Below are positions 15,315 to 24,498 of a DNA stretch of 64,000 bases, one piece after another. A model generated the notes under the pieces. It was not told where the DNA came from and searched no databases. It worked only from the letters and a program-made list of their open reading frames with translations. Within the stretch, counting starts at the first letter, position 1, and every line of letters begins with the position of its first letter. The translations under genes were made by a program, and so were the position numbers. Source of the stretch: Paenibacillus sp. An7 (lineage in GTDB: Bacteria > Bacillota > Bacilli > Paenibacillales > Paenibacillaceae); assembly GCF_009870785.1 (NCBI RefSeq), contig NZ_WTWX01000014.1, positions 44,238 through 108,237 of the forward strand, read 5' to 3'.

Positions 15315-17177
15315 TTATACCATATAAGGAGCAGTCTCTTCCTGCAAAGTCAGATCGTTTTTTGGTGACCGGGCAAGGATGTAGGCAATAAAGATCTCAA
15401 CTAGCTCTGGATCAAACTGAGTTCCCGCACAAGCTCGAAGCTCAATAATCCCTTCTTGCAGCGTTTTTGTTTTCTGGTAAGGCCGTTCGGTAGTCATGGC
15501 ATCAAAAGAATCGAGAACGGTGAGCATCCGGCATAGTTTAGGGATTTCTTTCCCTTTCAGTCCATGCGGATAACCTTTACCATCAAATCGTTCGTGATGA
15601 AGCTCGATATAAGGGATTAGATCTCTAAAACGCGGATCGGTAAGCGCGATTTTCTTTCCCCAGGTAACATGTTGTTTAATAGTCTCCCACTCATCAGGAG
15701 TAAGTTTTCCTTCTTTATTTAAAACGCCCCACGGAATCTCAAGTTTTCCGATGTCATGAATGAGTGCGCCAAGAACAAATTCTCTTTTTTCTTCTTTGTC
15801 TAAGGATAGAATACTGCTCATATCTAAGGCATATTTGTATACTCTTTTTGAGTGCTTAAATGTATCTATATCTTTGTACATAAATAAGTTGAGTTGTTGC
15901 TCAATGTAATTCACTTCATGAGACAAATCTAGTTCGTCTTCCATAGTTAAGTCACAGCCATAAGTATGTACAGTGTTTTTTCCTTGTTTCTTAGCGTAGT
16001 ACAGTGCTTTATCGGCGTGGTCCACAAGCTGTGATTTATCATATAGATCGATACTGTACTGAGCAATTCCAGCAGAAAAAGACAAGCATTTATGTGGAAA
16101 AACTTCTACACCATCAAAAGGAGTATCGTTTAGTTTTTTTCTCAACTTATCAACAAAATGACGAGCCTTTTCGTAGTCATATCCCGGCATAAGAAGAGTG
16201 AACTCTTCACCGCCATAACGGGAAGCCACAATAGAGGTCTCTTTTGTTTCTTCTTTCAACATAGAACCGAGGAAACTGATAAGCAGGTCACCTTTTAAAT
16301 GGCCGAAGCTGTCATTGTATTTTTTAAAATCATCAATATCAATCATGGCTAATGAAAGAGGCCTGTCATTAACTTTAGCTTCTATTATGTGATAATCAAG
16401 CGAACTTTCAAAAAAACTATGATTATAGAGTGCGGTCCGCTGATCAATATTAGAACGATTCAGTATCTGATGATACATAGAGAATAACTGACGGAAAGCA
16501 TGTGATAACATAATGGCAAGGCTCAGAAAAAGAATGAGACCAAGCGTTCCGTTATTAACGATCAAGACACATAATACAAGAGAGAGAATTAACATACATA
16601 GGTATACAAGGATAGTGTCCTTAACGAATCCCTTTAACGTATTAGCTAAATCTTTACGGTATAAAAGATAGTAATAAATAAACAGACCGATTGTGTTTAT
16701 CCCAAAGTAACTAGTAAGGGCTAATATGTAAGAAGCTAAATTATGATCGTTTACAGGTCCTAATGTACCATTAAAAGCAAGAAAAACTTGAAATGAAATA
16801 GTGATCATTATTGAGTATAAAGAGAAATTAGTTAGTTTCTTCCACCAAGGAACACTACGTTTATAGGCAAAGTAGGATAAAGAACAGAGTAACAGCACGG
16901 CAAGTGTAAATTGACTTCCGTAAATAAACATACACGCGAGATAGATGGAAGAATCAAAGGAAATTACATTTCCTTCAGGTGGAAGTCGGAATGTTAGACT
17001 ATTGAGAATTAGGGCTGCCCCTAGCATTACATAAAGTTTCACCCATTCTTCACTGCTATAGTTAATAAAAGAGAAGCCGTTAGTCCATACAAAGGTTACT
17101 ATTCCGGTTAGGCATAAGAAAGCAATATACCAGTGGCTAATATCTAGTTCTTTTATTTTCATAAAATTTTTTGCCAT
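15315..17177 (-). CDS. Membrane-bound GGDEF plus HD-GYP c-di-GMP protein
   Basis: A protein of about 620 residues. The N-terminal ~235 residues hold six to eight hydrophobic segments, a membrane sensor module. A GGDEF domain follows with an intact active-site motif RYGGEEF (about residues 319-325). An HD-GYP domain comes next, with HDIGKLEIP (about 473) and HHERFDGKGYPHGLKG (about 520-535). GGDEF domains make c-di-GMP and HD-GYP domains hydrolyse it; both signatures look intact in one protein, so either activity is possible or one may be regulatory. I start at the ATG at 17177, 10 bases after TAGGAGA; the frame to 17207 lacks a ribosome binding site. A terminator separates it from the upstream peptide gene. 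Confidence 0.92.
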   Translation of the reverse strand: MAKNFMKIKELDISHWYIAFLCLTGIVTFVWTNGFSFINYSSEEWVKLYVMLGAALILNSLTFRLPPEGNVISFDSSIYLACMFIYGSQFTLAVLLLCSLSYFAYKRSVPWWKKLTNFSLYSIMITISFQVFLAFNGTLGPVNDHNLASYILALTSYFGINTIGLFIYYYLLYRKDLANTLKGFVKDTILVYLCMLILSLVLCVLIVNNGTLGLILFLSLAIMLSHAFRQLFSMYHQILNRSNIDQRTALYNHSFFESSLDYHIIEAKVNDRPLSLAMIDIDDFKKYNDSFGHLKGDLLISFLGSMLKEETKETSIVASRYGGEEFTLLMPGYDYEKARHFVDKLRKKLNDTPFDGVEVFPHKCLSFSAGIAQYSIDLYDKSQLVDHADKALYYAKKQGKNTVHTYGCDLTMEDELDLSHEVNYIEQQLNLFMYKDIDTFKHSKRVYKYALDMSSILSLDKEEKREFVLGALIHDIGKLEIPWGVLNKEGKLTPDEWETIKQHVTWGKKIALTDPRFRDLIPYIELHHERFDGKGYPHGLKGKEIPKLCRMLTVLDSFDAMTTERPYQKTKTLQEGIIELRACAGTQFDPELVEIFIAYILARSPKNDLTLQEETAPYMV

Positions 17178-17252
17178 GAACCTACAGTCTCCTATTAATT
17201 GCGTCATCTATTCATATTTTATCATGACATTGTCATTATTTGATAGATAAAG

Positions 17253-17282
17253 AAAAAAACAGGCTTGATGGCCTGTTTTTTC
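17253..17282 (-). terminator. Terminator after the 30-residue peptide gene
   Basis: AAAAACAGGC / GCCTGTTTTT is a perfect stem around TTGATG, with an A-run that reads as a T-run on the minus strand. It ends the DUF5317-peptide transcript before the GGDEF/HD-GYP gene. Confidence 0.85.
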
Positions 17283-17300
17283 ATAAGATTGTCATGTGGT

Positions 17301-17393
17301 TTAGCCTAATGCAAAACCAGAAGTAAGTGCAACAACAACAGAAGCTACGATAACTGCATTCATGATGATGCGAGCAATGTTAGTTTTTTTCAT
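17301..17393 (-). CDS. Hydrophobic 30-residue peptide gene
   Basis: A frame of 30 residues: MKKTNIARIIMNAVIVASVV followed by VALTSGFALG. It has a basic N-terminus and then an unbroken hydrophobic stretch, like a single membrane helix or a short exported signal-type peptide. AAGGAGG lies 9 bases before the ATG, as good as any site in this window. The frame lies 21 bases after the DUF5317 gene and ends 19 bases before a strong terminator, so it sits exactly within a transcript. Its function is unknown; a membrane microprotein or a peptide signal are both possible. Confidence 0.7.
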   Translation of the reverse strand: MKKTNIARIIMNAVIVASVVVALTSGFALG

Positions 17394-17414
17394 AGTATGT
17401 ATCCTCCTTAAAAG

Positions 17415-18014
17415 TTAGTTAGATGTATGTAAACTAGTTGCGAGATCTTGATCTTCAGTATCCTTTTTGGGAACCATGATACTCTGGATGTACAAGAAAA
17501 TGCCAAGGTTCATAATGACATCTCCAATACTAATAACTTGAGATCGCGGATAAGGATTAGAGAGAGGAATAATATCCCCAAGGAATGATAATCTAGTAGA
17601 AGCATCCAGCATGTAGTGCTTATACACTGCATCACCGCTAGATAAGAGTTCTGTGTAATATGGTCCCAATACTTGTGCTGCGTCGAGTGATACAGGCATT
17701 CGGCCACCATTCACAGCCATTACAAGAAAATTGAGAAAAACACCGATAAGAATAATCATAAAGCCTTTATTCTGTCGATTCATCCACAGAAACGCCATAC
17801 CAATAACGTAGATGGACATAAAGAAATAGCCTGAAGCAGGTTCTAACCAGGAGGCATCTCCTTGAAAGCGGTAAATAAGGAACTGAATAAGTAGAAGGAT
17901 CGGAAAGATAAGTCCGCCCTTTAATTTAATTTGACCAAACTGCGTGAGACCATTCTTGAGACCGCCTCTGAACAATCCGACGATAAGTCCAAGAATTATA
18001 CCATCATAGACCAT
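17415..18014 (-). CDS. DUF5317 family membrane protein
   Basis: A 199-residue membrane protein with about five hydrophobic segments and the central motif NGGRMPVSLDAA that I associate with DUF5317. This family often sits beside HD-GYP or GGDEF proteins in Firmicutes, and one lies just downstream here. The function is not known to me. It starts at an ATG without a strong ribosome binding site (CGGAGATTAATAC before it). An imperfect 9-6-9 inverted repeat lies 28 bases upstream. It is the first gene of a two-gene unit with the 30-residue peptide. Confidence 0.8.
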   Translation of the reverse strand: MVYDGIILGLIVGLFRGGLKNGLTQFGQIKLKGGLIFPILLLIQFLIYRFQGDASWLEPASGYFFMSIYVIGMAFLWMNRQNKGFMIILIGVFLNFLVMAVNGGRMPVSLDAAQVLGPYYTELLSSGDAVYKHYMLDASTRLSFLGDIIPLSNPYPRSQVISIGDVIMNLGIFLYIQSIMVPKKDTEDQDLATSLHTSN

Positions 18015-18042
18015 GTATTAATCTCCGTATATCGTATTTTTT

Positions 18043-18066
18043 TAGTCAAATAGTTATATTCGACTA
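18043..18066. promoter_or_regulatory. Inverted repeat upstream of the DUF5317 gene
   Basis: TAGTCAAAT-N6-ATTCGACTA is a 9-bp inverted repeat with one mismatch in an AT-rich tract, 28 bases from the start codon. It is a possible operator. Confidence 0.4.
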
Positions 18067-18159
18067 GTATATACAAATTCCTTCTTTTTTCTAAAATATT
18101 TTTAGTTAATTTGTCTGATATAAAAATTTTAGTTTGCGTGTTAAGGAACTAATCAAGAA

Positions 18160-19536
18160 TTATTCATATCCACCTTGTAAATAGTTATAAAAAGGTACAT
18201 CGACCCACAGTTTATAACTAGATATATCGGCACCAGGTGCACGTTTTTTTAGTGAATCGGATACTTTTTTTGCATTTTCTTCTAAAGTAAACGATTGAGC
18301 ATAGTAATTTCCTTTTGCTATTTTGTTATTTACGATGACTTCATAGTTCGAAAGGGCTGTTGATGAGTAGTACAGCGGCTGCCACCAAGATCCATATAAG
18401 AGATCTTTCTGTTCATCGCTATTTTTCTTAGCATAAGCAAGCACTATATTATTAAATCGGTTTTTATCATCTATATTGTTGAATTCTAGTTCGAGATCGT
18501 ATTCTTTCGCATAAGCAATGTAATTCCCATTTGCTATTTGCTCTACTTTATAATTGTCAGTTTCCTTCGGCTCGCCCCACTCTTTTAAATATATGAATGC
18601 TGATGTTTTGGGCTCAAGCTGGATGTCGGCCTGAATTCCTTCACTCCGTAGTAGTCCTATTAACTGCTTCGCATGTTTAACGTCATCATGACCATACGTA
18701 AGTTTTAATGAATCTATAAAATTAGAGTTAAATCTAGTATCTTTCAGGTTATATCCGGTAATTTCATTGTTCTCCAGTGCTTCATTTACGATTGCACGAA
18801 GATCGGGGGCTGCAATCAAATCAGAAGTGTTATAAGCATCACTAAGCTTGGAATAGATGTCCGCATCGCTGGTTTTACCAATACTATGTTTATAATTACC
18901 GTTTAGCTCCAGCACTTGTCCGAGTAAAGCGGCTGCATATTCACTTGAGACTTGTTTGGCTGTTACGGTTTCCTTATATAAGGAAGAGGGGAGAAGACCT
19001 GTATCTACCGCAGCAGCAATTTCGGAACCGGCTTTACCCTGAATACGAGAAGGTGAAAAACCTAGTTTTTTAAGAGATGCTTCTACTTTAGCTGATGGAT
19101 AAGTATAGCTAAGTTCCTGGATTCCAGCTGCTTTCACTGCAATGTACAGTGCTGCGAGTGGAGTGAGTTTCGCATCCCCATGAACTGTGTTTGTTGTGAT
19201 GATGCTTGCCTTGTAGAGTTTGGCTGCTGATGGATACAGCGGATCAGAGGAATCTATATCTGTAAAAACAGGGTCATCACTCTCTACATTGACAGGAAGA
19301 ACTTTTGCCACCGCTTTGATAAAGTCTCCTTTTGTTGGCTTCGCTTCAAACACAATCCCGTACTTGTTACTGAGAAATTGCACGTATCCTTCGATCGTGT
19401 CCGCTCCAGCGTACTGACTTACCGTAGACATAGATGCTGCTTCGGTGACTGGATTGGAAGCAAATAACGAGGTGGAAGGAAGAACAGATAGAGCTACACT
19501 TGCTGCAACGACTGTTTTTAATAAAACTTTTTTCAT
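18160..19536 (-). CDS. Secreted protein with an SLH-like N-terminal region, function unknown
   Basis: A 458-residue exported protein. The signal peptide is MKKVLLKTVVAASVALSVL, with likely cleavage after LFASN or TEAAS. Residues ~45-175 look like degenerate SLH (S-layer homology) units: FTDIDSSDPLYPSAAKLYKASI, then AALYIAVKAAGI, and AALLGQVLEL. The C-terminal ~200 residues (with YGSWWQPLYY near 385) match nothing I know. The start is the ATG at 19536, with GAGGAG 8 bases upstream; 19557 would put extra residues before the signal peptide. It is monocistronic. Binding to cell-wall polymer through the SLH-like part is inferred. Confidence 0.75.
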   Translation of the reverse strand: MKKVLLKTVVAASVALSVLPSTSLFASNPVTEAASMSTVSQYAGADTIEGYVQFLSNKYGIVFEAKPTKGDFIKAVAKVLPVNVESDDPVFTDIDSSDPLYPSAAKLYKASIITTNTVHGDAKLTPLAALYIAVKAAGIQELSYTYPSAKVEASLKKLGFSPSRIQGKAGSEIAAAVDTGLLPSSLYKETVTAKQVSSEYAAALLGQVLELNGNYKHSIGKTSDADIYSKLSDAYNTSDLIAAPDLRAIVNEALENNEITGYNLKDTRFNSNFIDSLKLTYGHDDVKHAKQLIGLLRSEGIQADIQLEPKTSAFIYLKEWGEPKETDNYKVEQIANGNYIAYAKEYDLELEFNNIDDKNRFNNIVLAYAKKNSDEQKDLLYGSWWQPLYYSSTALSNYEVIVNNKIAKGNYYAQSFTLEENAKKVSDSLKKRAPGADISSYKLWVDVPFYNYLQGGYE

Positions 19537-19719
19537 AAGACCACTCCTCAAGATCATTTGAATACGTTATAATCCTACTAAATTTACCATTTATGTATGT
19601 TTAATGTTCTAAATTTAGGGATCATCTTACCACTAGGCTTAGAAGAGTGTCAATCAAACATTCGCATTATATTGATTACAATTAGCAGTAAACCATATAT
19701 TTTAACTTTATACATAGTA

Positions 19720-19764
19720 AAATCCGAAAGATCAATTGACATACATCGACAATGTTCGTATTAT
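19720..19764 (+). promoter_or_regulatory. nup operon promoter with two PurBox-like sequences
   Basis: A strong promoter, TTGACA (19736-19741), 17 bp, TATTAT (19759-19764), overlaps two inverted PurBox-like elements. AAATCCGAAAGAT (19720-19732) matches the B. subtilis PurR box AWWWCCGAACWWT at 11 of 13 positions. AATGTTCGTATTA (19751-19763) matches the reverse complement at 11 of 13. They are 18 bp apart, close to the 16-17 bp typical of PurR control regions. Confidence 0.6.
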
Positions 19765-19800
19765 TGTACTATGAAAATAGGAAAAGGTGATTAGGTCACT

Positions 19801-20838
19801 ATGAAAAGAGCTCTTTCGTTTGTGTTGATTATTTCAATGCTTTCCATTTTATTAGCTGCCTGCGGCAGTGATAGCAGTGGAAAAGATGGGTCTGAGGGCG
19901 CATCTGCTTCCGAGCAAGAGGCTAAAAAAGCAGTTCTTGTACTTCCTGAGAAAATTGGTGTCAATCCTTTCTTCGTGCAGATGGATGAAGGTTTCAAAAA
20001 AGCAGGGGAAGAGTTCGGAATTGAAGTAAAGACGATCGAATCGACAGACCCGGCAGCATTTGAACAGAATCTTCGTGCAGCTGTAGCAGAGAATTATGAT
20101 CTTATCATGACGGCTACCTTCCAAGCGGAGGATGCTCTTACTAAAGTGGCCACTGAAAATCCAGGCAAGTCTTTTGCTATCGTAGATACGGTTATTGATC
20201 TGCCTAATGTTCGAAGTGTTGGATTTAAAGAATATGAAGGTGCTTACCTACTTGGGGCAGCAGCGGGCCTCGCAACCAAAACAGACATTGTCGGCATGAT
20301 TGCCGCTCAAGATATTCCTCTGATCAAGAAGTACACCGAAGGATTTAGAGAAGGACTTGCTTCCGTTAACCCAGATGCAAAATTCCTAATTAACTATGCA
20401 GGTGGATTTGATGATGTTGCCAAAGCAAAAGAACTGGCAATCGTTCAAGCAGATCAAGGAGCTGACTTTATTGCTGGCGCTTCTGCAGTAGGTGATCTTG
20501 GTGTATTTGAAGCAGCGAAAGAAAAAGGTTTCTATACTTCCGGTCAAGATACAGATCGTACGGTAGAAGATCCAGAACATATTGTTCTTTCACAGCTTAA
20601 ATCCACAGACTCTGTTGCTTATGAAGAGTTGAAGGCTTTTGCAAATGGTTCGTTTGAGTTCGGCTATGTAAGTTATGGTCTGAAAGAAGACGGCGTGGGA
20701 CTTACTTTTGTAACTAGAGATAGTGAATCTCCGCTTAGTCCATTCATTGGACAAGAAGTGGTTGATAAAGTGAAAGCAATCAGAGATCAGATTGTGTCTG
20801 GTGAGATCGTAGTGACTGATCCGCTTCAAAGTAACTAA
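19801..20838 (+). CDS. nupN: Nucleoside-binding lipoprotein (BMP family)
   Basis: A 345-residue lipoprotein: signal peptide with lipobox LLAAC at residues 17-21, then an acidic Ser/Gly linker. The mature part is a BMP-family nucleoside-binding fold (FVQMDEGFKKAGEEFGIEV, FAIVDTVIDLPNVRSVGFKEYEGAYLLGAAAGLA, ADFIAGASAVGDLGVFEAAKEKGFYTSGQDTD). It is followed by ATPase and two permease genes in the order nupN-O-P-Q, the guanosine importer arrangement of B. subtilis. AAAGGTGAT lies about 10 bases before the ATG. It is the first gene of the operon, with its own strong promoter and a weak terminator afterwards that would favour its expression over the membrane subunits. Confidence 0.92.
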   Translation: MKRALSFVLIISMLSILLAACGSDSSGKDGSEGASASEQEAKKAVLVLPEKIGVNPFFVQMDEGFKKAGEEFGIEVKTIESTDPAAFEQNLRAAVAENYDLIMTATFQAEDALTKVATENPGKSFAIVDTVIDLPNVRSVGFKEYEGAYLLGAAAGLATKTDIVGMIAAQDIPLIKKYTEGFREGLASVNPDAKFLINYAGGFDDVAKAKELAIVQADQGADFIAGASAVGDLGVFEAAKEKGFYTSGQDTDRTVEDPEHIVLSQLKSTDSVAYEELKAFANGSFEFGYVSYGLKEDGVGLTFVTRDSESPLSPFIGQEVVDKVKAIRDQIVSGEIVVTDPLQSN

Positions 20839-20927
20839 GCAATACATTTCTTTTTAAAGCAAAAACGGAAGAAGAATTTACTACAGCTATGTTAGAGCTC
20901 GGAATGATTGTTAGTTCTTCAAGATTT

Positions 20928-20960
20928 GGCCGGCTGCCCAACACAGGTAGTCGGTTTTTT
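20928..20960 (+). terminator. Partial terminator between nupN and nupO
   Basis: GGCCGGCT pairs with AGTCGGT (one or two G-T pairs), with a small inner GCCC/AGGT contact, followed by TTTTTT. It probably attenuates transcription into the transporter subunits. Confidence 0.6.
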
Positions 20961-20991
20961 CTTCATTAAGAGGAGAAGGGGAAGGATACGC

Positions 20992-22494
20992 GTGCTGCTA
21001 GAAATGAGCGGGATTACAAAAAAGTATGGAACACTTACGGCGAATAAAGAAGTTGATTTTGATTTAAAAGAAGGCGAGGTTCATGCCCTTGTAGGGGAGA
21101 ATGGTGCAGGGAAAACGACACTGATGCGTATTCTCTACGGGATGGAAGAACCGACCTCGGGCAGCATACGGGTAAACGGCAAGGAAGTGAGCTTTACAAC
21201 GCCTTCACACGCGATTGCTCATGGAATCGGCATGGTCCATCAACATTTCATGTTGTTTCCGTCCTTTACGATTGCTGAGAACATAGTGATTGGCCGTGAA
21301 CCATCCAAAAGCGGTATAGTCTTTGATCGGAATGAGGCCAACAAAATCGTCATGGAACTCGGTGAGAAGTACGGAATGCCAGTTGATCCGTGGAAAAAAA
21401 CAGGTGAGTGTTCGCTTGGTATGCAGCAGCGCGTTGAGATTCTGAAGGTACTGTACCAGGGGGCAGACATTATTATTCTGGATGAACCCTCTGCCGTACT
21501 AACTCCGCTCGAAGTAAAAGAACTTCTCATTAACGTTCGTGCTCTAACGAAACTCGGGAAAAGTTTTATCCTTATTACGCATAAATTGCAGGAAGTCATG
21601 GAAGTGTCTGACCGCATCACGGTACTTCGAGATGGGGTCGTGACGGGAACACTTGAGGCAAAAAACACAGATGTTGAGCAGCTATCAAGACTTATGGTAG
21701 GCAGAGAACTGGTGCGAATGGAGAAAAAGCCTTTTCAGCCTGGGGATGCTGTGCTTGAGATCGAAGGAGTATCGATGAAAGGATCCAAAGAGCAAACATC
21801 GCTCCGAGATATTAACCTCACAGTTCACGCAGGCGAAGTCATTGGAGTCGCAGGGATTTCGGGGAACGGACAATCGGAATTAATTCAAGCCATTGCCGGG
21901 CTTAGACCGGTCAGTGAAGGATCGATCCGCTTGTCAGGCCAGGATATTACCGGGCTGTCTGTTCGCAAAATTAGGGAGACAGGTCTTGCCCATATACCGG
22001 AAGACCGCTATATGTGGGGTGCTGCAAAAGATGCGACCGTTCTTGAGAATGGAATAATGGGTCACCATCATACTCTGCAGAACAAAGGGGTTATCTCCTC
22101 TCGTAAGGTACGCAAGAAGGTAGAGGAATGGATTCAGCGCTTTGGAGTAAAGACAGGTTCTGTCGAGACAAAAGCACAGTATCTCTCCGGCGGAAACCTG
22201 CAAAAGTTGATTGCTGCTCGCGAGTTTGCTCATGAAGCTCCGTTTCTCATCGCTGCTGAACCGACGCGCGGAGTTGATATTGGGGCAATGGAGACGATTC
22301 ATAAGGAACTGCTCCATCAGCGAGATCAAGGTGCGGCGATCTTACTTGTATCTTCCGAATTGTCAGAGATATTGCAACTCTCGGACCGGGTTGTTGTCAT
22401 GTATGAAGGAGAAATCGCAGGAGAACTTATGGCAGAGAATGCGACCGAAGAGAGCATCAGCTTACTGATGGCAGGGGGGAAACAACAGGCATGA
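20992..22494 (+). CDS. nupO: Nucleoside ABC transporter, duplicated ATPase
   Basis: A 500-residue protein with two ABC domains, as in NupO/RbsA-type transporters. The first has Walker A GENGAGKTTL, signature ECSLGMQQR and Walker B IIILDEPSA. The second has a degenerate Walker A GISGNGQSELI, signature YLSGGNLQK and a Walker B-like region FLIAAEPTRGVD. It powers nucleoside import. The start is the GTG at 20992, preceded by AAGGGGAAGGA; the frame to 20908 would run back through a terminator hairpin. An ATG four codons on is the alternative. Its stop overlaps the nupP start by 4 bases. Confidence 0.92.
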   Translation: MLLEMSGITKKYGTLTANKEVDFDLKEGEVHALVGENGAGKTTLMRILYGMEEPTSGSIRVNGKEVSFTTPSHAIAHGIGMVHQHFMLFPSFTIAENIVIGREPSKSGIVFDRNEANKIVMELGEKYGMPVDPWKKTGECSLGMQQRVEILKVLYQGADIIILDEPSAVLTPLEVKELLINVRALTKLGKSFILITHKLQEVMEVSDRITVLRDGVVTGTLEAKNTDVEQLSRLMVGRELVRMEKKPFQPGDAVLEIEGVSMKGSKEQTSLRDINLTVHAGEVIGVAGISGNGQSELIQAIAGLRPVSEGSIRLSGQDITGLSVRKIRETGLAHIPEDRYMWGAAKDATVLENGIMGHHHTLQNKGVISSRKVRKKVEEWIQRFGVKTGSVETKAQYLSGGNLQKLIAAREFAHEAPFLIAAEPTRGVDIGAMETIHKELLHQRDQGAAILLVSSELSEILQLSDRVVVMYEGEIAGELMAENATEESISLLMAGGKQQA

Positions 22495-23558
22495 GCATGT
22501 TGAAGAATCATTTGAAAAGTTTAATCCAGCCGCTGCTTGCTGTAGTGATCGGCCTGCTTGCAGGAGCGATCGCGATCTTGGTTGTCGGCGGCAATGTATT
22601 TGAGACTTACGGGGAGATGTGGAAGGGCGCCTTTGGCAGTTTCTACTTCTTTACTAATACACTGTCACGAGCCACGCCAATTATTCTGATCGGGCTTGGG
22701 GTTGCTCTTGCTTTTAAAGCCGGATTTTTTAACATGGGGGCTGAAGGGCAAATGCTGCTAGGGGCTTTAGCTTCCGCAATAACTGCGCTCTACCTGCCAG
22801 GACCGGGCTGGTTTGTCACGATTGTCTCCATTCTTGCCGGTGCGATTGTCGGCGGTATCTGGTCTCTTTTTGCCGGCTGGTTGGATGCCAAATTTGGTAT
22901 GAATTTATTGATTACTACGCTGTTGCTCAATTACATAGCTACTTTATTTGCGGGATATATGGCTGCGTATCCGCTTAAGGATACAACGGGATCCGCGGCA
23001 ATGGCACAGACGCCGATGGTTGATCCAAGTGTATGGCTGCCTAAACTGTTTCAAGGCATGGGTCTTCATGCCGGATTTATTATCGCAATCATTGCTGCCG
23101 TAGTCATTTACTTTTTTATGCAAAAAACAGTACCAGGATACGAGATTCGAATGCTCGGAAGCAATCCTTCCTTTGCTGCTTTTGGCGGTGTGAAAAGAGT
23201 GCGAATGATGATGCTTTCGATGATTGTCAGCGGAGCGCTGGCTGGAATTGCAGGAGCAGGAGAAGTGCTGGGTACCCAGTACCGATATATTGATGGTTCA
23301 CTGAGCAGTGCGAATTATGCATGGAGCGGAATTATGGCTACCCTGCTCGCTGGATCGCATCCGCTCGGTACGGCTTTCTCAGCTTTTCTGCTGTCTGCTC
23401 TTCAGACCGGGTCTATGGGTGTGGAACGCAATACCGAGGTACCACTGGAAGTAGGTAGTGTAATTCAAGCTGTGCTGACTCTTTTCGTATCCGCAAAAAT
23501 CGGCTATCGCTTCCTAAAACGAAGAAAGGGGAACAAAACAAATGGAACAGCTTCTTGA
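22491..23558 (+). CDS. nupP: Nucleoside ABC transporter permease
   Basis: A 355-residue integral membrane protein of the BPD_transp_2 family, with about nine to ten hydrophobic segments and the motif KAGFFNMGAEGQMLLGALASA. It forms half of the membrane channel of the nucleoside importer. ATGA overlaps the nupO stop, and its 3' end overlaps nupQ by 17 bases, so nupO-P-Q are translationally coupled. There is an ATG at 22491 and another two codons later; I take the first. Confidence 0.92.
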   Translation: MSMLKNHLKSLIQPLLAVVIGLLAGAIAILVVGGNVFETYGEMWKGAFGSFYFFTNTLSRATPIILIGLGVALAFKAGFFNMGAEGQMLLGALASAITALYLPGPGWFVTIVSILAGAIVGGIWSLFAGWLDAKFGMNLLITTLLLNYIATLFAGYMAAYPLKDTTGSAAMAQTPMVDPSVWLPKLFQGMGLHAGFIIAIIAAVVIYFFMQKTVPGYEIRMLGSNPSFAAFGGVKRVRMMMLSMIVSGALAGIAGAGEVLGTQYRYIDGSLSSANYAWSGIMATLLAGSHPLGTAFSAFLLSALQTGSMGVERNTEVPLEVGSVIQAVLTLFVSAKIGYRFLKRRKGNKTNGTAS

Positions 23559-24465
23559 TGCAGCCTTATTTAATGCGACTCTTCGTATGATTACACCCAT
23601 TTTGCTTGCTGCGCTCGGAGGGGCATTATGTTCCCGTGTTGGTTTATTTAATGTAGGTCTGGAAGGATTAGTCCTGATTGGAGCCTTTTCTTCTATTGTA
23701 GGTAACTATTTATTTCATAACGTCGTGATTGCCATTATTTTTGCTATTCTAATTGTCTCGTTCTTCTCGCTTGTATTTGCTTTTGTCAGTATTAACCTAA
23801 AGGCCAATGAAATTGTGGTCGGGTTATCTATTAACTTTCTGGCAGCGGGACTTACGACATTCTCGTTACGCGCTATTTTTGATGTGAAGGGTGCTTATTA
23901 CGATAAGGATATGATCGGATTACCGAAATGGGATATCCCATTCATTCAAGATATTCCATGGATCGGGGATGTGATCTCTGGTCATTCACCGCTTGTCTAT
24001 CTCGCATTCATTCTTGTTTTTGTTCTTCACTTCTATCTATTTAAAACAGTATCTGGTTTTCGGCTCCGTTCCGTTGGGGAGAATCCAGTAGCTGCACAAA
24101 GTCTTGGTATTCCCGTTCGAAAGACGCAATACCTTGCTGTACTGATGTGCGGCGTACTCTGTGCGCTTGCCGGTGCACAGTTGTCGCTTGGACAAGTGAC
24201 GATGTTTACAGAAGGAATGACGGCAGGACGGGGATTCATCGCCCTTGTTGCTACGATGCTCGGTCAGTCCAGTCCAATTCTTGTGATGGCATCGAGTATA
24301 TTGTTTGGTTTTATGGAGGCACTGGGGATTCGTCTGCAAGGTTTCTCACTTCCGTCTCATTTCACCACTATGCTTCCTTACATTATTACACTTGCGGCGA
24401 TGTTCTTCTTCAAGGATAAGACGTATGCACAAGATGCGCAGAAAGCGGGCGGAAGCTCAAGGTAA
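23542..24465 (+). CDS. nupQ: Nucleoside ABC transporter permease
   Basis: A 307-residue integral membrane protein of the same family as nupP, with the equivalent motif RVGLFNVGLEGLVLIGAFSS and GFRLRSVGENPVAAQSLGI in the cytoplasmic coupling loop. It forms the second half of the channel. The ATG lies inside the end of nupP with AAAGGGG upstream. After its stop the operon continues with a molybdopterin oxidoreductase gene 33 bases on. Confidence 0.92.
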   Translation: MEQLLDAALFNATLRMITPILLAALGGALCSRVGLFNVGLEGLVLIGAFSSIVGNYLFHNVVIAIIFAILIVSFFSLVFAFVSINLKANEIVVGLSINFLAAGLTTFSLRAIFDVKGAYYDKDMIGLPKWDIPFIQDIPWIGDVISGHSPLVYLAFILVFVLHFYLFKTVSGFRLRSVGENPVAAQSLGIPVRKTQYLAVLMCGVLCALAGAQLSLGQVTMFTEGMTAGRGFIALVATMLGQSSPILVMASSILFGFMEALGIRLQGFSLPSHFTTMLPYIITLAAMFFFKDKTYAQDAQKAGGSSR

Positions 24466-24498
24466 CAAAGAAAGGTGCACAGGAAGGGGCTGTACTAT

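Noticed and set aside
19597..19794. Plus-strand open frame upstream of nupN
   Set aside because: It overlaps the nup promoter and PurBox region, has no ribosome binding site and a random-looking composition.
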